36,639 nucleotides of DNA from Petrotoga sp. 9PWA.NaAc.5.4 (GCF_002895485.1 NZ_AZRK01000004.1:1-36639), one strand, 5' to 3'. Counted from the stretch's first letter, positions 14,665-24,425 are shown. Notes: generated from the sequence alone by a model not told the origin. A program made the numbers and translations.

Positions 14665-16383
14665 ATGAACTCAACAATAGTTTCTAAAAATGTTAAAAGG
14701 TTATTTAAATATTCGAAAAAATATAAAAGACAAATATTCAATATTTATCTCTTAACTTTTTTCAGTTATCTACTTCTTGTTGCAAATCCTTTCATTCTAA
14801 GATTCTTAATCGATAATGTAATAACTGCTGAAAGGTTTTCTTTAATTCCTTCAGTGATGGCAATATTCTTAACAATAATAATTGGGCAATTTTTGATTGG
14901 ACTTGCAACAGATTATTACTCAAATATGTATCAAATAAGCGTAACAAAAAAAGAACAGATTATTCTATATAACAAAATTCAGAAAATTCCTTTTTTATAT
15001 TCTGATAAAACTTTGTTAGGCGATTTTTTAACAAGAATAGTATCTGATGTATCTGAAGTTGCTAATTTTCTCATACTAACAAAACCTTCTATATACCTAA
15101 ACCTTCTACAACTTGCACTTATTTTAACTGTGTTATTCCTTTTTAGTTGGCATCTTACTATAGTGGTACTTGCAACAATACCTTTTTATTATTTGATATT
15201 GAATAAATTCAGCAAAAACTTTCAACAATCTTCATCTGAAGAAAGGAAAGAATACAGCAACGTTATGGAAAATTTGAGAGAAAAGATAGAAAGTATAAAT
15301 ACTGTAAAAATACTCACTAAAGAATCTTTTTTTCAGCAAAAGGTCAGTGAAAGAACTGAAAACTGGAAAAATAGCATGAAAAAATACGTACGGGATTTTC
15401 TTAAATTAGATCAGGGAATATATTTAATCATATCTATCACCACACCATTAATACTTGGAGTTGGAGGATATCTAATGATGTCTAATATTTTAACAATTGG
15501 GACTTTACTTGCCTTTTATCAATTTTCTACGTGGCTTTTTGTTCCTCTTAAAAATATCAACGAACAACTCGCCCAACTACAACGAGCAGACACACTCTCA
15601 CAAAGGTTCTTTGAAATACTTGATCTTCCTGAAGAAGAAAGTGATGGAATTTATTCTTTTCCTAAAGATTATGACATAAAATACAATAATGTTTCTTTCA
15701 CATACAAAGATGAATTAGTTTTAAAAGATATAAACCTATACATAGACAAAAATGAAAAGATAGCCATAGTTGGAACAAGTGGTTCAGGTAAAAGTACCAT
15801 GATGAATTTGCTTGTTAGATTGTATGAACCAACAAGTGGTGAGATCTTGTTAGACGATAAAAACTTAAAAGACTATAACTTACAAGAGATAAGAGAACAT
15901 ATAAAACTGGTAAGAGGAAATGATCCATTATTCAACATGAGTGTAAAAGAAAACATAATGCTCGGTGATGAATTCAGTGATCAAGAGTTCAACAAAGCTG
16001 TCAAAAAAGCAAAGGTAGATAAATTTATAGACCTTTTAGATAAAGGATACGATACAGTAGTAGGAGAAAGAGGAAGTAAGTTATCAGATGGACAAAGACA
16101 GAGGGTAGCTATAGCAAGGGCATTGATAAGGAAACCAAAGGTATTGATATTAGATGAAGCGACATCGGGAGTAGACTCCCAAACAGAAGAAGAGATATTT
16201 GAAGAATTAAAAGAATACGATATGACGTTAATAATAATATCGCACAGGTTATCAACAATAAGAAAGGCAGATAAGGTAGTAGTATTAAAAGATGGAGAAA
16301 TAATAGGAGAAGGAACCCACAACGAATTAATAGAAAGTTCTCCTGTTTACAAAGAAATCATTGAAAGTCAGTTGGTAGTGTGA
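14665..16383 (+). CDS. ABC exporter half-transporter, first of tandem pair
   Basis: 572 residues: six-segment membrane domain (about 20-300) fused to an ATPase domain (about 340-572), the lipid/peptide/drug exporter type that works as a dimer. ATPase motifs: Walker A GTSGSGKST, signature LSDGQRQR, Walker B VLILDEAT with the catalytic Glu, and ISHR. The Q-loop Gln is replaced: LVRGNDPLF stands where V-x-Q-x-x-x-LF is usual. There is no peptidase domain. ATG follows AAAAGGAG. The next gene is a paralogue 24 bases on, so a heterodimer is likely. From about 15568 its DNA is almost identical to the paralogue, while the membrane domain is diverged. Confidence 0.93.
   Translation: MNSTIVSKNVKRLFKYSKKYKRQIFNIYLLTFFSYLLLVANPFILRFLIDNVITAERFSLIPSVMAIFLTIIIGQFLIGLATDYYSNMYQISVTKKEQIILYNKIQKIPFLYSDKTLLGDFLTRIVSDVSEVANFLILTKPSIYLNLLQLALILTVLFLFSWHLTIVVLATIPFYYLILNKFSKNFQQSSSEERKEYSNVMENLREKIESINTVKILTKESFFQQKVSERTENWKNSMKKYVRDFLKLDQGIYLIISITTPLILGVGGYLMMSNILTIGTLLAFYQFSTWLFVPLKNINEQLAQLQRADTLSQRFFEILDLPEEESDGIYSFPKDYDIKYNNVSFTYKDELVLKDINLYIDKNEKIAIVGTSGSGKSTMMNLLVRLYEPTSGEILLDDKNLKDYNLQEIREHIKLVRGNDPLFNMSVKENIMLGDEFSDQEFNKAVKKAKVDKFIDLLDKGYDTVVGERGSKLSDGQRQRVAIARALIRKPKVLILDEATSGVDSQTEEEIFEELKEYDMTLIIISHRLSTIRKADKVVVLKDGEIIGEGTHNELIESSPVYKEIIESQLVV
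15568..16380 (+). repeat. Tandem exporter repeat, first copy (partner 17308-18120)
   Basis: About 810 bases covering the end of the membrane domain and the whole ATPase domain are nearly identical to 17308-18120 with no insertions or deletions (offset 1740). The boundary is sharp at ...CAACGAGCAGACACACTCTC. The genes upstream of it are clearly diverged, a sign of gene conversion. Fragments of the same sequence lie at 4325-4360 and 10331-10476. Confidence 0.92.
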
Positions 16384-16407
16384 ATATCTCAAATGGAGTG
16401 ATTCTAA

Positions 16408-18123
16408 GTGATAAGTAATTTTCTTTCTTCCAATACAAAAAGGTTATTTAAATATTCGAAAAAATATCAGAAAAAGGTTTTCAATATATTTGCTTTTTTC
16501 TTATCCGTAGAGATACTTCTTCTTATCCAACCTTTTGTTTTAAGATACCTAATTGACGATGTAATGATGCAAAGTAATTTTTCGCTTTTATTACCTTTAA
16601 TAGTGATATACTTGTTACTTGTAATCGGGCATATTACTCTCAATTTTTTTGGAAATTATTATATTATGAGTTACGGAGCAGATGCAATAAAGAACGAACA
16701 ACTTATTTTATATGAAAAGCTTCAAAAGGCGCCTCCCATTTTTTTAAATTTTAAGATTGGAGATATATTAGCTCGTTTAACTTCTGATTTAGAATATATC
16801 TCTAACTTCTTACTAATGACAAAACCTTCTATTATTATAAATATTATTCAATTTGGTCGTGTTTCTCTAATTTTATTCATCTTTAGTTGGCCGCTCGCAC
16901 TGCTAACCTATGCTACAATTCCAATATATTTTTGGATATTGAAACATTTCAAAACTAAATTAATGGAAACCTCAAAAGAAGAAAGAAAAGGTTACAGTAA
17001 AGTCATGGAAAGTTTGAGAGAAAAGATAGAAAATTTAAATACAATCAAGCTTTACAAAAAAAAAGAATTCTTTCAACAAAAGCTAAAAGGAGAAATAGAG
17101 GAATGGAGCGAAAATAAAAAACAATATGTTTGGAATGAAGTAAGTTTAAATAGAGGATTGATATTTATTTCTGCTATCATGACTCCGATTATCTTAGGTT
17201 TTGGTGGATACATGGTAATGAAAGACATACTTACGTTGGGGACCCTAATAGCTTTTTTGGGTGTTTCACAGGGGTTATATGGACCGTTAAATTTGATTAG
17301 TGGTCAATTAGCAACTTTACAACGAGCAGACACACTCTCACAAAGGTTCTTTGAAATACTTGATCTTCCAGAAGAAGAAAGTGATGGAATTTATTCTTTT
17401 CCTAAAAATTATGACATAAAATACAATAATGTTTCTTTCACATACAAAGATGAGTTAGTTTTAAAAGATATAAACCTATTCATAGACAAAAATGAAAAGA
17501 TAGCTATAGTTGGAACAAGTGGTTCAGGTAAAAGTACCATGATGAATTTTCTTGTTAGATTGTACGATCCAACAAGTGGTGAGATATTGTTAGACAATAA
17601 AAACTTAAAAGACTATAACTTACAAGAAATAAGAGAACATATAAAACTGGTAAGAGGAAATGATCCATTATTCAACATGAGTGTAAAAGAAAACATAATG
17701 CTCGGTGATGAATTCAGTGATCAAGAGTTCAACAAAGCTGTCAAAAAAGCAAAGGTAGATAAATTCATAGACCTTTTAGATAAAGGATACGATACAGTAG
17801 TAGGAGAAAGAGGAAGTAAGTTATCAGATGGACAAAGACAGAGGGTAGCTATAGCAAGAGCTTTGATAAGGAAACCAAAGGTATTGATATTAGATGAAGC
17901 GACATCGGGAGTAGACTCACAAACAGAAGAAGAGATATTTGAAGAATTAAAAGAATACGATATGACGTTAATAATAATATCTCACAGGTTATCAACAATA
18001 AGAAAGGCAGATAAGGTAGTAGTATTAAAAGATGGAGAGATAATAGGAGAAGGAACCCACAAAGAATTAGTAGAAAGTTCTCCTGTTTACAAAGAAATCA
18101 TTGAAAGTCAGTTGGTGGTGTAA
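16408..18123 (+). CDS. ABC exporter half-transporter, second of tandem pair
   Basis: 571 residues from GTG 16408. Same build as its neighbour: membrane domain with about six helices, then an ATPase domain with GTSGSGKST, LSDGQRQR, VLILDEAT and ISHR, and the same missing Q-loop Gln (LVRGNDPLF). The first 300 residues share only moderate similarity with the first gene (both begin with ...NVKRLFKYSKKY-like or NTKRLFKYSKKY), while the ATPase domains differ at a handful of residues. Having two membrane domains and one shared ATPase sequence fits a heterodimeric exporter. Substrate unknown. Confidence 0.93.
   Translation: MISNFLSSNTKRLFKYSKKYQKKVFNIFAFFLSVEILLLIQPFVLRYLIDDVMMQSNFSLLLPLIVIYLLLVIGHITLNFFGNYYIMSYGADAIKNEQLILYEKLQKAPPIFLNFKIGDILARLTSDLEYISNFLLMTKPSIIINIIQFGRVSLILFIFSWPLALLTYATIPIYFWILKHFKTKLMETSKEERKGYSKVMESLREKIENLNTIKLYKKKEFFQQKLKGEIEEWSENKKQYVWNEVSLNRGLIFISAIMTPIILGFGGYMVMKDILTLGTLIAFLGVSQGLYGPLNLISGQLATLQRADTLSQRFFEILDLPEEESDGIYSFPKNYDIKYNNVSFTYKDELVLKDINLFIDKNEKIAIVGTSGSGKSTMMNFLVRLYDPTSGEILLDNKNLKDYNLQEIREHIKLVRGNDPLFNMSVKENIMLGDEFSDQEFNKAVKKAKVDKFIDLLDKGYDTVVGERGSKLSDGQRQRVAIARALIRKPKVLILDEATSGVDSQTEEEIFEELKEYDMTLIIISHRLSTIRKADKVVVLKDGEIIGEGTHKELVESSPVYKEIIESQLVV
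17308..18120 (+). repeat. Tandem exporter repeat, second copy
   Basis: Partner of 15568-16380; see there. The differing bases are mostly silent (for example GCGACATCGGG... shared, CTTGAA changes rare), which supports recent homogenisation rather than selection on protein alone. Confidence 0.9.
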
Positions 18124-18138
18124 AAAGGGAATTTATAT

Positions 18139-18180
18139 CTATTGCTTTTCATTTCAAACTTTCTTTTACTAACATTGAAT
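18139..18180 (-). pseudogene. DUF2283 protein, last codons only
   Basis: The minus strand reads NVSKRKFE followed by a shifted end, matching the C-terminus of the DUF2283 gene at 10497-10741. It sits directly behind the second exporter, exactly as the other copy sits behind the exporter remnant at 10476. The remainder has been replaced by unrelated sequence. Confidence 0.6.
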
Positions 18181-18233
18181 ATAAAAAGTTCTTAGGCAAA
18201 TTACAAATATCCAGGTTATTAAGGAAAGATTTA

Positions 18234-18497
18234 TTGAATGAATTTGTTAGAGAATATTTTAAAAAACCAAACTTTCATTACTTTTTACAGTCTATTTAAT
18301 TGAGGGATTTTTATCAATGATTCTAATGATCTTTATGTAAGGTACCATTGATTTTGTTGTTAATAGAGAAGGTCTAATTAAAATATTTTCTAACGGTTTG
18401 ACTTACATAGCTATTTATGTTCTCTCTTATTTATTGCAATTATTGATCTTTAACAAGGCACGCAAAATTAACAATAAAATGAAACGGAATCTCTGAA
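18234..18497 (+). pseudogene. ABC exporter, N-terminal membrane fragment
   Basis: TTG 18234 follows AAGGA. The frame starts NEFVREYFKK, shifts by one base near 18266, and continues KLSLLFTVYLIEGFLSMILM, TAA, GTIDFVVNREGLIKI and TYIAIYVLSYLLQLLIF. This is the first and second membrane helices of an exporter with the usual IDFVV segment between. A frameshift and a stop inactivate it, and it breaks off at an ISL3 transposase fragment, which probably inserted into the gene. Confidence 0.7.
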
Positions 18498-18498
18498 A

Positions 18499-18797
18499 CC
18501 AAATGTACGAATTAATTGCTGACTCAATACTTTTATCTCGTGAAATTTATCAAATATTATCTTTGCTTTTGGAAACTCTTTCTTTGTTTCAGCTTGAAAT
18601 GGTGCCGACATATCCATACATATGAATTTTATATCTTTTGGATCACCTTTTTTCAGGATGCATCTTTCTTTGAATATTGTAAAAAAGTGTTCGCATCTTT
18701 TCCGTCAGTTATTATATACAGCCTTTTCTCTTTCTATATCCAAAAAAATGGTAAAATAAACATGATACTTTTTCCTTGCTATTTCATCAACAGAAAG
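18499..18797 (-). pseudogene. ISL3-family transposase, central fragment
   Basis: The minus strand reads SVDEIARKKYHVYFTIFLDI, one TGA, then FICMDMSAPFQAETKKEFPK and IIFDKFHEIKVL. These are the first and second catalytic blocks of ISL3 transposases (DE...Y-x-x-x-x-x-D and DM-S-x-x-F ... FD-x-FH). Both ends of the gene are absent and one codon is a stop. The C-terminal piece at 6965-7198 is from the same family. No inverted ends are recognisable. Confidence 0.82.
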
Positions 18798-18896
18798 TGG
18801 TTACAGTGGTAATCTAATGCTCTCCAATCTCTATATGGGGTGATTATGAAATGGATGTAAAAAACGAGATAATAATTTTGATAATTAAGTCTTATT

Positions 18897-21800
18897 TTAT
18901 TTCCCCATTTTAAAAAGTTCTTTTATTTCTTCATTGGATAATTTTGTTATCCAATTTTCTCCTGCTAATACTATATTATCTAATAATTCTTTCTTTTTTT
19001 CAAGCATTTCATTTATCTTTTCTTCAAAGGTATTGAGAGTAATAAACCTATGAACTAAAACATCTTTTGTTTGACCTATTCTAAAAGCTCTATCAGTCGC
19101 TTGGTTTTCTACAGCGGGGTTCCACCACAAATCATAGTGTATAACGTGGTTAGCTGCAGTTAGGTTTAACCCTGTTCCACCAACTTTTAATGACAAAATC
19201 ATGATAGGATACTTATGTTTTGTTTGGAAATCTTCAATTAGTTGATCCCTCATTTTTCTGTTAAGTTCTCCATGAAAAAACAGAGGTTCTATATCCATTT
19301 CTTCGAAAATAATTTGTTTTAAAATATCACCCATTTCTTTGTATTGTGTGAATATAATTGCTTTTTCATCATTATTTAAAATACTTTGCAATAAATCTAA
19401 CAATCTTTCTGATTTTCCAGATTCATAGGCAGAAATTTTCCCTTTTTTTGTATAATTAACTGGATGATTACAAATTTGTTTTAAAGAAGTTAGGATCTTT
19501 AAAATAAGTCCTTTTCTTTGAATGCCTTTATATTCTTGTAAATTTTCTAACTCTTCTTCCGCTTTTTCTACTATTTCTTTATACAAGGCTGCTTGTTCAG
19601 GCTTCAAATATACATATTCGTTGTAAGTAAATTTTTCTGGCAAATCTTGGATAATCTTTTTATCCGTCTTTAATCTTCTTATCATAAATGGGCTGATCAA
19701 TTTTTGTAATTTATTAGCGACTTTTGCATCATTATATCGTTCGATAGGCTTTGCAAAAATCTCAAGGAAATATTTCTTTTTTCCTAAATAACCGGGCATT
19801 AAAAAATCGTATAAACTCCATAACTCACTGAGCCTGTTCTCTATAGGAGTACCTGTCACAGCAATACGTTTTTGAGCTTTTAATGATTTTGTCGCTCGTG
19901 ATTGCTTTGTATCAGAGTTTTTTATATTTTGTGCTTCATCTATTACTAAAATTGAAAATTCTTTAGTTTTTAAGTAATCTATATCGTTTCTAACAACACT
20001 ATAAGTAGTTATAATAACGTCACAAGTGTCTTCTAATGTTCTATAATTTCCATGATATATACTAACTTTTAAAGTTGGGGCAAACTTTTCACATTCTTTG
20101 TACCAATTTCCAACAAGCGTGGTTGGACAAATTACTAACACTGGCTCCCCTAACGCCTTTTCTTCTTTCATTTTCAAGATTACCGATATTACCTGCACTG
20201 TTTTACCTAAACCCATATCGTCAGCTATACACACATTGAAACCTTTTTTTAAGTTTGTATATAACCATCTAAATCCTTCTTTTTGATAATTCCTCAATTC
20301 TGCGTTAAGAGTAGTTGGTAATCTAACAGGACTAATTTTTCTCAACTCTTCTAAGAACTTTTGAATGTTGTTATCTAAAATAATCGGTATCCCGTTTATT
20401 TCTTGAGTAAGTATTACTTTCAAAGTATCAAAATCAGAATCTATTTTTATTTTTTTAACTTTTTGCATCATGACTTCAAATTCTTGTGGATCTAAAAATA
20501 CATAATTTTCTTTTATTTTAACTATTCCCTTTGTTTTTTGCACCAATTTCATAAATTCTTCAAAAGAAATCTCTGATTCTCCAATCAGAACCGTGTAATC
20601 AAATTTTATGAGTTGAGAAAGAGACAAATATGTCAATTGAGAATCTTTAGATTTGGCTTTCAACGCTAATTTTGGTCTCAATAATTTTTGAAGAGCTTTA
20701 GGGGCCAATATTTCAACATCTAAAAGTTTTAAAATTGGCATTGCATTTATCATGATTTCTGATAATTGTTCGGGTGTGACGCTTATTTGAGGGCTCTTCT
20801 TTTTCAAAAACTCACCGAAAAACTCCGCATATTTGGATATTGTAGCTATTTGTTTAAGTACTTCTGATTTTCCATCTTCTTGACTTTCAAAAAAGCTTTT
20901 TATGTCTTTTAAAGTGTCGAAAGGACTGTCTTTTCTGTAAATATCAAGTGAGAGGTTGAATAACATTTGTCCCAATTCTTCTATACTAATCACCAATTGG
21001 TATTTACTTTGTTTTAATAGTAACGGTTCTAAATAATTTTTGATACTTGTAAAAGTGCGTTTTTCCTCGAACTTTAGTGCTTTATATACTTTAGATTTAA
21101 AAAATACTTCCGTTATCTTATTTTTTTCTTTAGGTTCGTAATACTTATTTATTAAGTATCTGAGATATTGGGATATAAGATATTCCACAACCTTTTCTTT
21201 TTTCAAGTATTGACCAATTTCATTTTTTACTATACCTTCTGGAACAATTGATTTTAAATAATTAAGATTATCAGTAATAGACTCATTAAATTCAATCGGA
21301 AAATAACCTATGACAAAATCTTCATCGTTTAATTTTTCAGGCATAGGAATAAAAGCTTTCATATCTATTAGCTTATACACAAATGAAAATAAATTTTTTA
21401 AAAATAAAGATTTTTCATTATCTCCATTTGTTTCAGTAAGAGACATAGAGTCGAATAAATCAAAAAAATCTTCTGACGAAACAAGGTAATATTCCTTTTG
21501 TTTTTGATAATTAATTTCTTTTAACGGTTCTCCTTTTAATAATATGTTTGGGTTCAAAAGAGAATATATGACTTCTATCTGTGTTTCTTTGAAATAAGGC
21601 TTTAGTTCTTCATTGATCTTATTGTTTTTATAAACAGCTTCACGTAACTTTTCGTACATTTCCAAAAGAAGTGCTTTAAAAGATTTTCCGTCGTAGAAAT
21701 AAGCTTCCTCTGGAAGTAAATTTATCACTTTTTGAATATCGTAAATCTCATCAATAAGTTCTGGCTTTTCTATTTTTTCGGAACTTTCTTTATGATAATC

Positions 21801-22358
21801 GTCAGTAAATATGTGATCATAAGATTTTTCTGTTTCTTTAGCTATTTCTATTAACTCATCCTTTTTCATTCCATGCATTTCAAAAATCAAAAAAGGATCT
21901 TTATCTATTTCATCAGTGATAATATAAAATACTGCGGCCAGATGCTTACAGGGATTAGCCCAATCAGGGCACGAACAGTAAGCCCCTATATCTTTCCATT
22001 TTTCTGGAAACAATTTTATTCCCATTTCTTTGGTTATATCAAAAAGTTCTTGTGGAAGAGTTCCTGTAAGTAATATGGCCGAAAGATCTATTCTATCATG
22101 AAGTACTTTTTTAATTTTTTCTTTTTCTTCTTCACTAAACGGTGTCAAAGAAATAACTTCTTTGTATGGAACTGGTCTGGTACCTTGAACTCTTGCGACA
22201 ATTTTAGAATTTTTCTGAATTTTTATATCGAGAACAGCTCCTTTTTTCGCATAACTTCTTCCTCGAGGTAATCTGTTAGTATCTCTATCAATCTTTTCAA
22301 GGGCTTCTACCCATTTTTTCCCCCACCATGTTTTACCAAATACATACTTACCGGCCAT
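18897..22358 (-). CDS. SWIM zinc-finger SNF2-family helicase
   Basis: 1153 residues, the largest gene here. An N-terminal SWIM motif CSCPDWANPCKH (Cys 128, 130, 137; His 139) would bind zinc. A long helical middle follows. The SNF2 ATPase begins around residue 690 with LRNYQKEGFRWLY and has Walker A DDMGLGKTVQ, Walker B-type DEAQ, and the TGTPIENRLSELWS motif. The C-terminal helicase lobe has SLKVGGTGLNL and NQATDRAFRIGQ. Such bacterial Swi2/Snf2 proteins move along DNA and may remodel nucleoprotein or help repair and transcription; their exact task is unknown. GAGGAG precedes ATG. It looks like a core chromosomal gene, with no signs of decay. Confidence 0.95.
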   Translation of the reverse strand: MAGKYVFGKTWWGKKWVEALEKIDRDTNRLPRGRSYAKKGAVLDIKIQKNSKIVARVQGTRPVPYKEVISLTPFSEEEKEKIKKVLHDRIDLSAILLTGTLPQELFDITKEMGIKLFPEKWKDIGAYCSCPDWANPCKHLAAVFYIITDEIDKDPFLIFEMHGMKKDELIEIAKETEKSYDHIFTDDYHKESSEKIEKPELIDEIYDIQKVINLLPEEAYFYDGKSFKALLLEMYEKLREAVYKNNKINEELKPYFKETQIEVIYSLLNPNILLKGEPLKEINYQKQKEYYLVSSEDFFDLFDSMSLTETNGDNEKSLFLKNLFSFVYKLIDMKAFIPMPEKLNDEDFVIGYFPIEFNESITDNLNYLKSIVPEGIVKNEIGQYLKKEKVVEYLISQYLRYLINKYYEPKEKNKITEVFFKSKVYKALKFEEKRTFTSIKNYLEPLLLKQSKYQLVISIEELGQMLFNLSLDIYRKDSPFDTLKDIKSFFESQEDGKSEVLKQIATISKYAEFFGEFLKKKSPQISVTPEQLSEIMINAMPILKLLDVEILAPKALQKLLRPKLALKAKSKDSQLTYLSLSQLIKFDYTVLIGESEISFEEFMKLVQKTKGIVKIKENYVFLDPQEFEVMMQKVKKIKIDSDFDTLKVILTQEINGIPIILDNNIQKFLEELRKISPVRLPTTLNAELRNYQKEGFRWLYTNLKKGFNVCIADDMGLGKTVQVISVILKMKEEKALGEPVLVICPTTLVGNWYKECEKFAPTLKVSIYHGNYRTLEDTCDVIITTYSVVRNDIDYLKTKEFSILVIDEAQNIKNSDTKQSRATKSLKAQKRIAVTGTPIENRLSELWSLYDFLMPGYLGKKKYFLEIFAKPIERYNDAKVANKLQKLISPFMIRRLKTDKKIIQDLPEKFTYNEYVYLKPEQAALYKEIVEKAEEELENLQEYKGIQRKGLILKILTSLKQICNHPVNYTKKGKISAYESGKSERLLDLLQSILNNDEKAIIFTQYKEMGDILKQIIFEEMDIEPLFFHGELNRKMRDQLIEDFQTKHKYPIMILSLKVGGTGLNLTAANHVIHYDLWWNPAVENQATDRAFRIGQTKDVLVHRFITLNTFEEKINEMLEKKKELLDNIVLAGENWITKLSNEEIKELFKMGK

Positions 22359-22417
22359 GCTTCTCTCCTCATTTTAACAATAAAATCTTTTTAATAAAAT
22401 AGGGAGCAAAACGCTCC

Positions 22418-23434
22418 CTATTGGTCAGCCTCAAAAATTTTTGGATTAGAAGGAATAAAACAAAACTTTTGTGGTGTATTTTTTCCAACTAAAAGTCTAA
22501 TCCGCTCTCCTTTAAATTCACACTCAACTATTTTGTGCGAAGAATCATAAATATATGTTTCTACAGTAATTGCCTCAAAACCATTTTCTACAACTTTTAC
22601 TTCTTCTGGCCTAAAGCAAAGTTTATACTTCCCGTTTTTATCGTTAAATTTTAATATATCAAATACGTTGCCTTGTTTGATTTCAACGTCTATTGTATTC
22701 AATCCTAATCTTGAAGTAAGCCCCATAACTTTTAAACTATTTGGGTTGTTATATACTTCAAACGTTTTTCCAAACTGTAAAATTTCTCCGTCATCTAAAA
22801 TTGCTATATAGTTACTTATAGCTAAAGCATCCTCTGGATCGCTAAAAACGATTATCGTTGTTTTTCCTAACTCAATAATAAATTTTTTTAGAAGTGTTCT
22901 CATCTGTACGTGAAGCTTTCTATCTAATTGGCTTAAAGGTTCATCAAGAAGTAATAACTTACATTCATGTAATTTTTCTCTTCCTATGGCTATTAATTGT
23001 TTCATTCCTTCTGGCAACTCTTTTGGTTTCACTTCTAAATAATTTGGTAAACCATCAAGCTCTTGCGCTGCTTTTGATGCCACCTCGTACACTTCTTTCT
23101 TTTTCTTTCCACTTATATACAACGGGAAACCAAGATTCATTCGAGTATCTAAATGAGGAAAAATTGCATAACTTTGAAAAACAAATCCTACTTTTCTATC
23201 TTTGGAAGGATAATCTTCTATCCTTTCATCTCCTAAAATTATATAACCTGAATCGATTTTATTCAAGCCAGCAAGTGTTCTTAAAAGAACAGTTTTTCCA
23301 GAACCAGAAGAACCTAAAATTGATAAAACTTCTCCCCCACTAATTTCAAAAGAGATGTTTTTAAGACGAAAGTTTCCTATGTGTGCGTTGAGATTTTCGA
23401 CTTTTAAAGAGTCTTTAATTGAAACTGCTACCAT
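22418..23434 (-). CDS. Sugar-type (MalK/UgpC-like) ABC ATPase with altered motifs
   Basis: 338 residues from ATG 23434; a GTG nine bases upstream lies inside the ribosome site GGGAGGTG and is unlikely to be the start. Walker A GSSGSGKT at 41-48, Q-loop FQSYAIFPH and Walker B LLLLDEP are normal, and a C-terminal regulatory domain (KLCFRPEEVKVV) is typical of CUT1/glycerol-type importers. However, the signature is LPEGMKQL rather than LSGGQ-x-Q, and the switch His is replaced (VFSDPEDA in place of V-T-H-D). One such site per dimer is tolerated in two-ATPase systems like GlpST, so it may work with a partner encoded elsewhere; no permease is adjacent. Downstream gap to 22358 is small. Confidence 0.9.
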   Translation of the reverse strand: MVAVSIKDSLKVENLNAHIGNFRLKNISFEISGGEVLSILGSSGSGKTVLLRTLAGLNKIDSGYIILGDERIEDYPSKDRKVGFVFQSYAIFPHLDTRMNLGFPLYISGKKKKEVYEVASKAAQELDGLPNYLEVKPKELPEGMKQLIAIGREKLHECKLLLLDEPLSQLDRKLHVQMRTLLKKFIIELGKTTIIVFSDPEDALAISNYIAILDDGEILQFGKTFEVYNNPNSLKVMGLTSRLGLNTIDVEIKQGNVFDILKFNDKNGKYKLCFRPEEVKVVENGFEAITVETYIYDSSHKIVECEFKGERIRLLVGKNTPQKFCFIPSNPKIFEADQ

Positions 23435-23539
23435 CTTTTTCACCTCCCTTCATTAAAAATTAAAGAAAAGAAAGTGAACTCATTTACATTAAAATTATAC
23501 ACCCTAATCATAAAATTTTTAAATTAAACGAGTAATTAT

Positions 23540-24412
23540 CTATATTTCTTTACATTGCAGTTGCGGGGACATATTCAATGTATCTAAAACTTTTTCAAGT
23601 AAAATGCCTTCTCTTTTTGGATATTTGTAACCGTGACTTGCTCTCAAACACATAGTAACAAATTGTGTGGCCCTATCTATAGCGATAGGTAAACTGTCAC
23701 CGTTTAAAATACTTCCCACGATTACACTTGTAAAAGCATCTCCCGTACCTGGATACAAGGCATGAATATAATCGTTTGTTACCTTCCAAAATCTTCCATC
23801 GCTTTTATCGTACGCAATTACTCCCGTTCTTGATTTATTCTTTTGAGGAATACTTGTTATAATAACTATTTGTGGACCCATATCAGATAATCTTATTAAC
23901 CAATTTTTTAATACTTTCTCACTAACATTTTCATCAAATTTTTCTCCTAATAGAAAAGATGCTTCCGTAAAATTGGGGGTTATTAGATTTGATTTAGAAA
24001 CTAATTTTTTCATCTCTTGAACTAATTCGTTTGTAATTGTTGGATAAAGCACTCCATCATCACCCATAACCGGATCTACAACAACTAATGTATTACCATT
24101 TTTTGAAAAATATTCGATAAAATCTATAGTAATATCTATTTGCTTTTCAGAACCTAAAAAACCACTATAGATTGCATCAAAACTTAAATCTAATTTTTTC
24201 CAATGATCTATATATTCTTTCAAATAGTTTGTTAAATCTAAGAAAGTGTACCCTTCAAATCCGCCCGTATGCGTAGACAAAATAGCGGTAGGAACAGCAC
24301 ATACTTGTATCTTCATAACTGATAAAACAGGAATCGCTACATTTAAAGAAGCTTTACCAAATCCTGACAAATCATGAATAGCTGCTACCCTTTTTATTGG
24401 CTTCTCGTTCAA
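23540..24412 (-). CDS. Pyridoxal/pyridoxamine kinase-like enzyme
   Basis: 290 residues from TTG 24412 (ribosome site GAGGAGG, eight bases before). It has the pyridoxal-kinase hallmarks: HDLSGFGKASL at about 13-23, PTAILSTHTGGF, DPVMGDDG, the ATP-site block ITPNFTEASFLLG and the catalytic GTGDAF. Family role: ATP-dependent phosphorylation of B6 vitamers (or hydroxymethylpyrimidine-like rings) in the cytoplasm. It starts 13 bases after the psuG stop, so the two are co-transcribed. Beside psuG one expects a PfkB-type pseudouridine kinase; this is from the pyridoxal-kinase branch instead, so its substrate here is open. Confidence 0.88.
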   Translation of the reverse strand: MNEKPIKRVAAIHDLSGFGKASLNVAIPVLSVMKIQVCAVPTAILSTHTGGFEGYTFLDLTNYLKEYIDHWKKLDLSFDAIYSGFLGSEKQIDITIDFIEYFSKNGNTLVVVDPVMGDDGVLYPTITNELVQEMKKLVSKSNLITPNFTEASFLLGEKFDENVSEKVLKNWLIRLSDMGPQIVIITSIPQKNKSRTGVIAYDKSDGRFWKVTNDYIHALYPGTGDAFTSVIVGSILNGDSLPIAIDRATQFVTMCLRASHGYKYPKREGILLEKVLDTLNMSPQLQCKEI

Positions 24413-24425
24413 GGGATTTTCCTCC

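Noticed and set aside
18516-18812. 98-codon plus-strand ORF with Phe/Tyr-rich sequence
   Set aside because: Antisense of the ISL3 transposase fragment, whose conserved catalytic blocks are on the minus strand.
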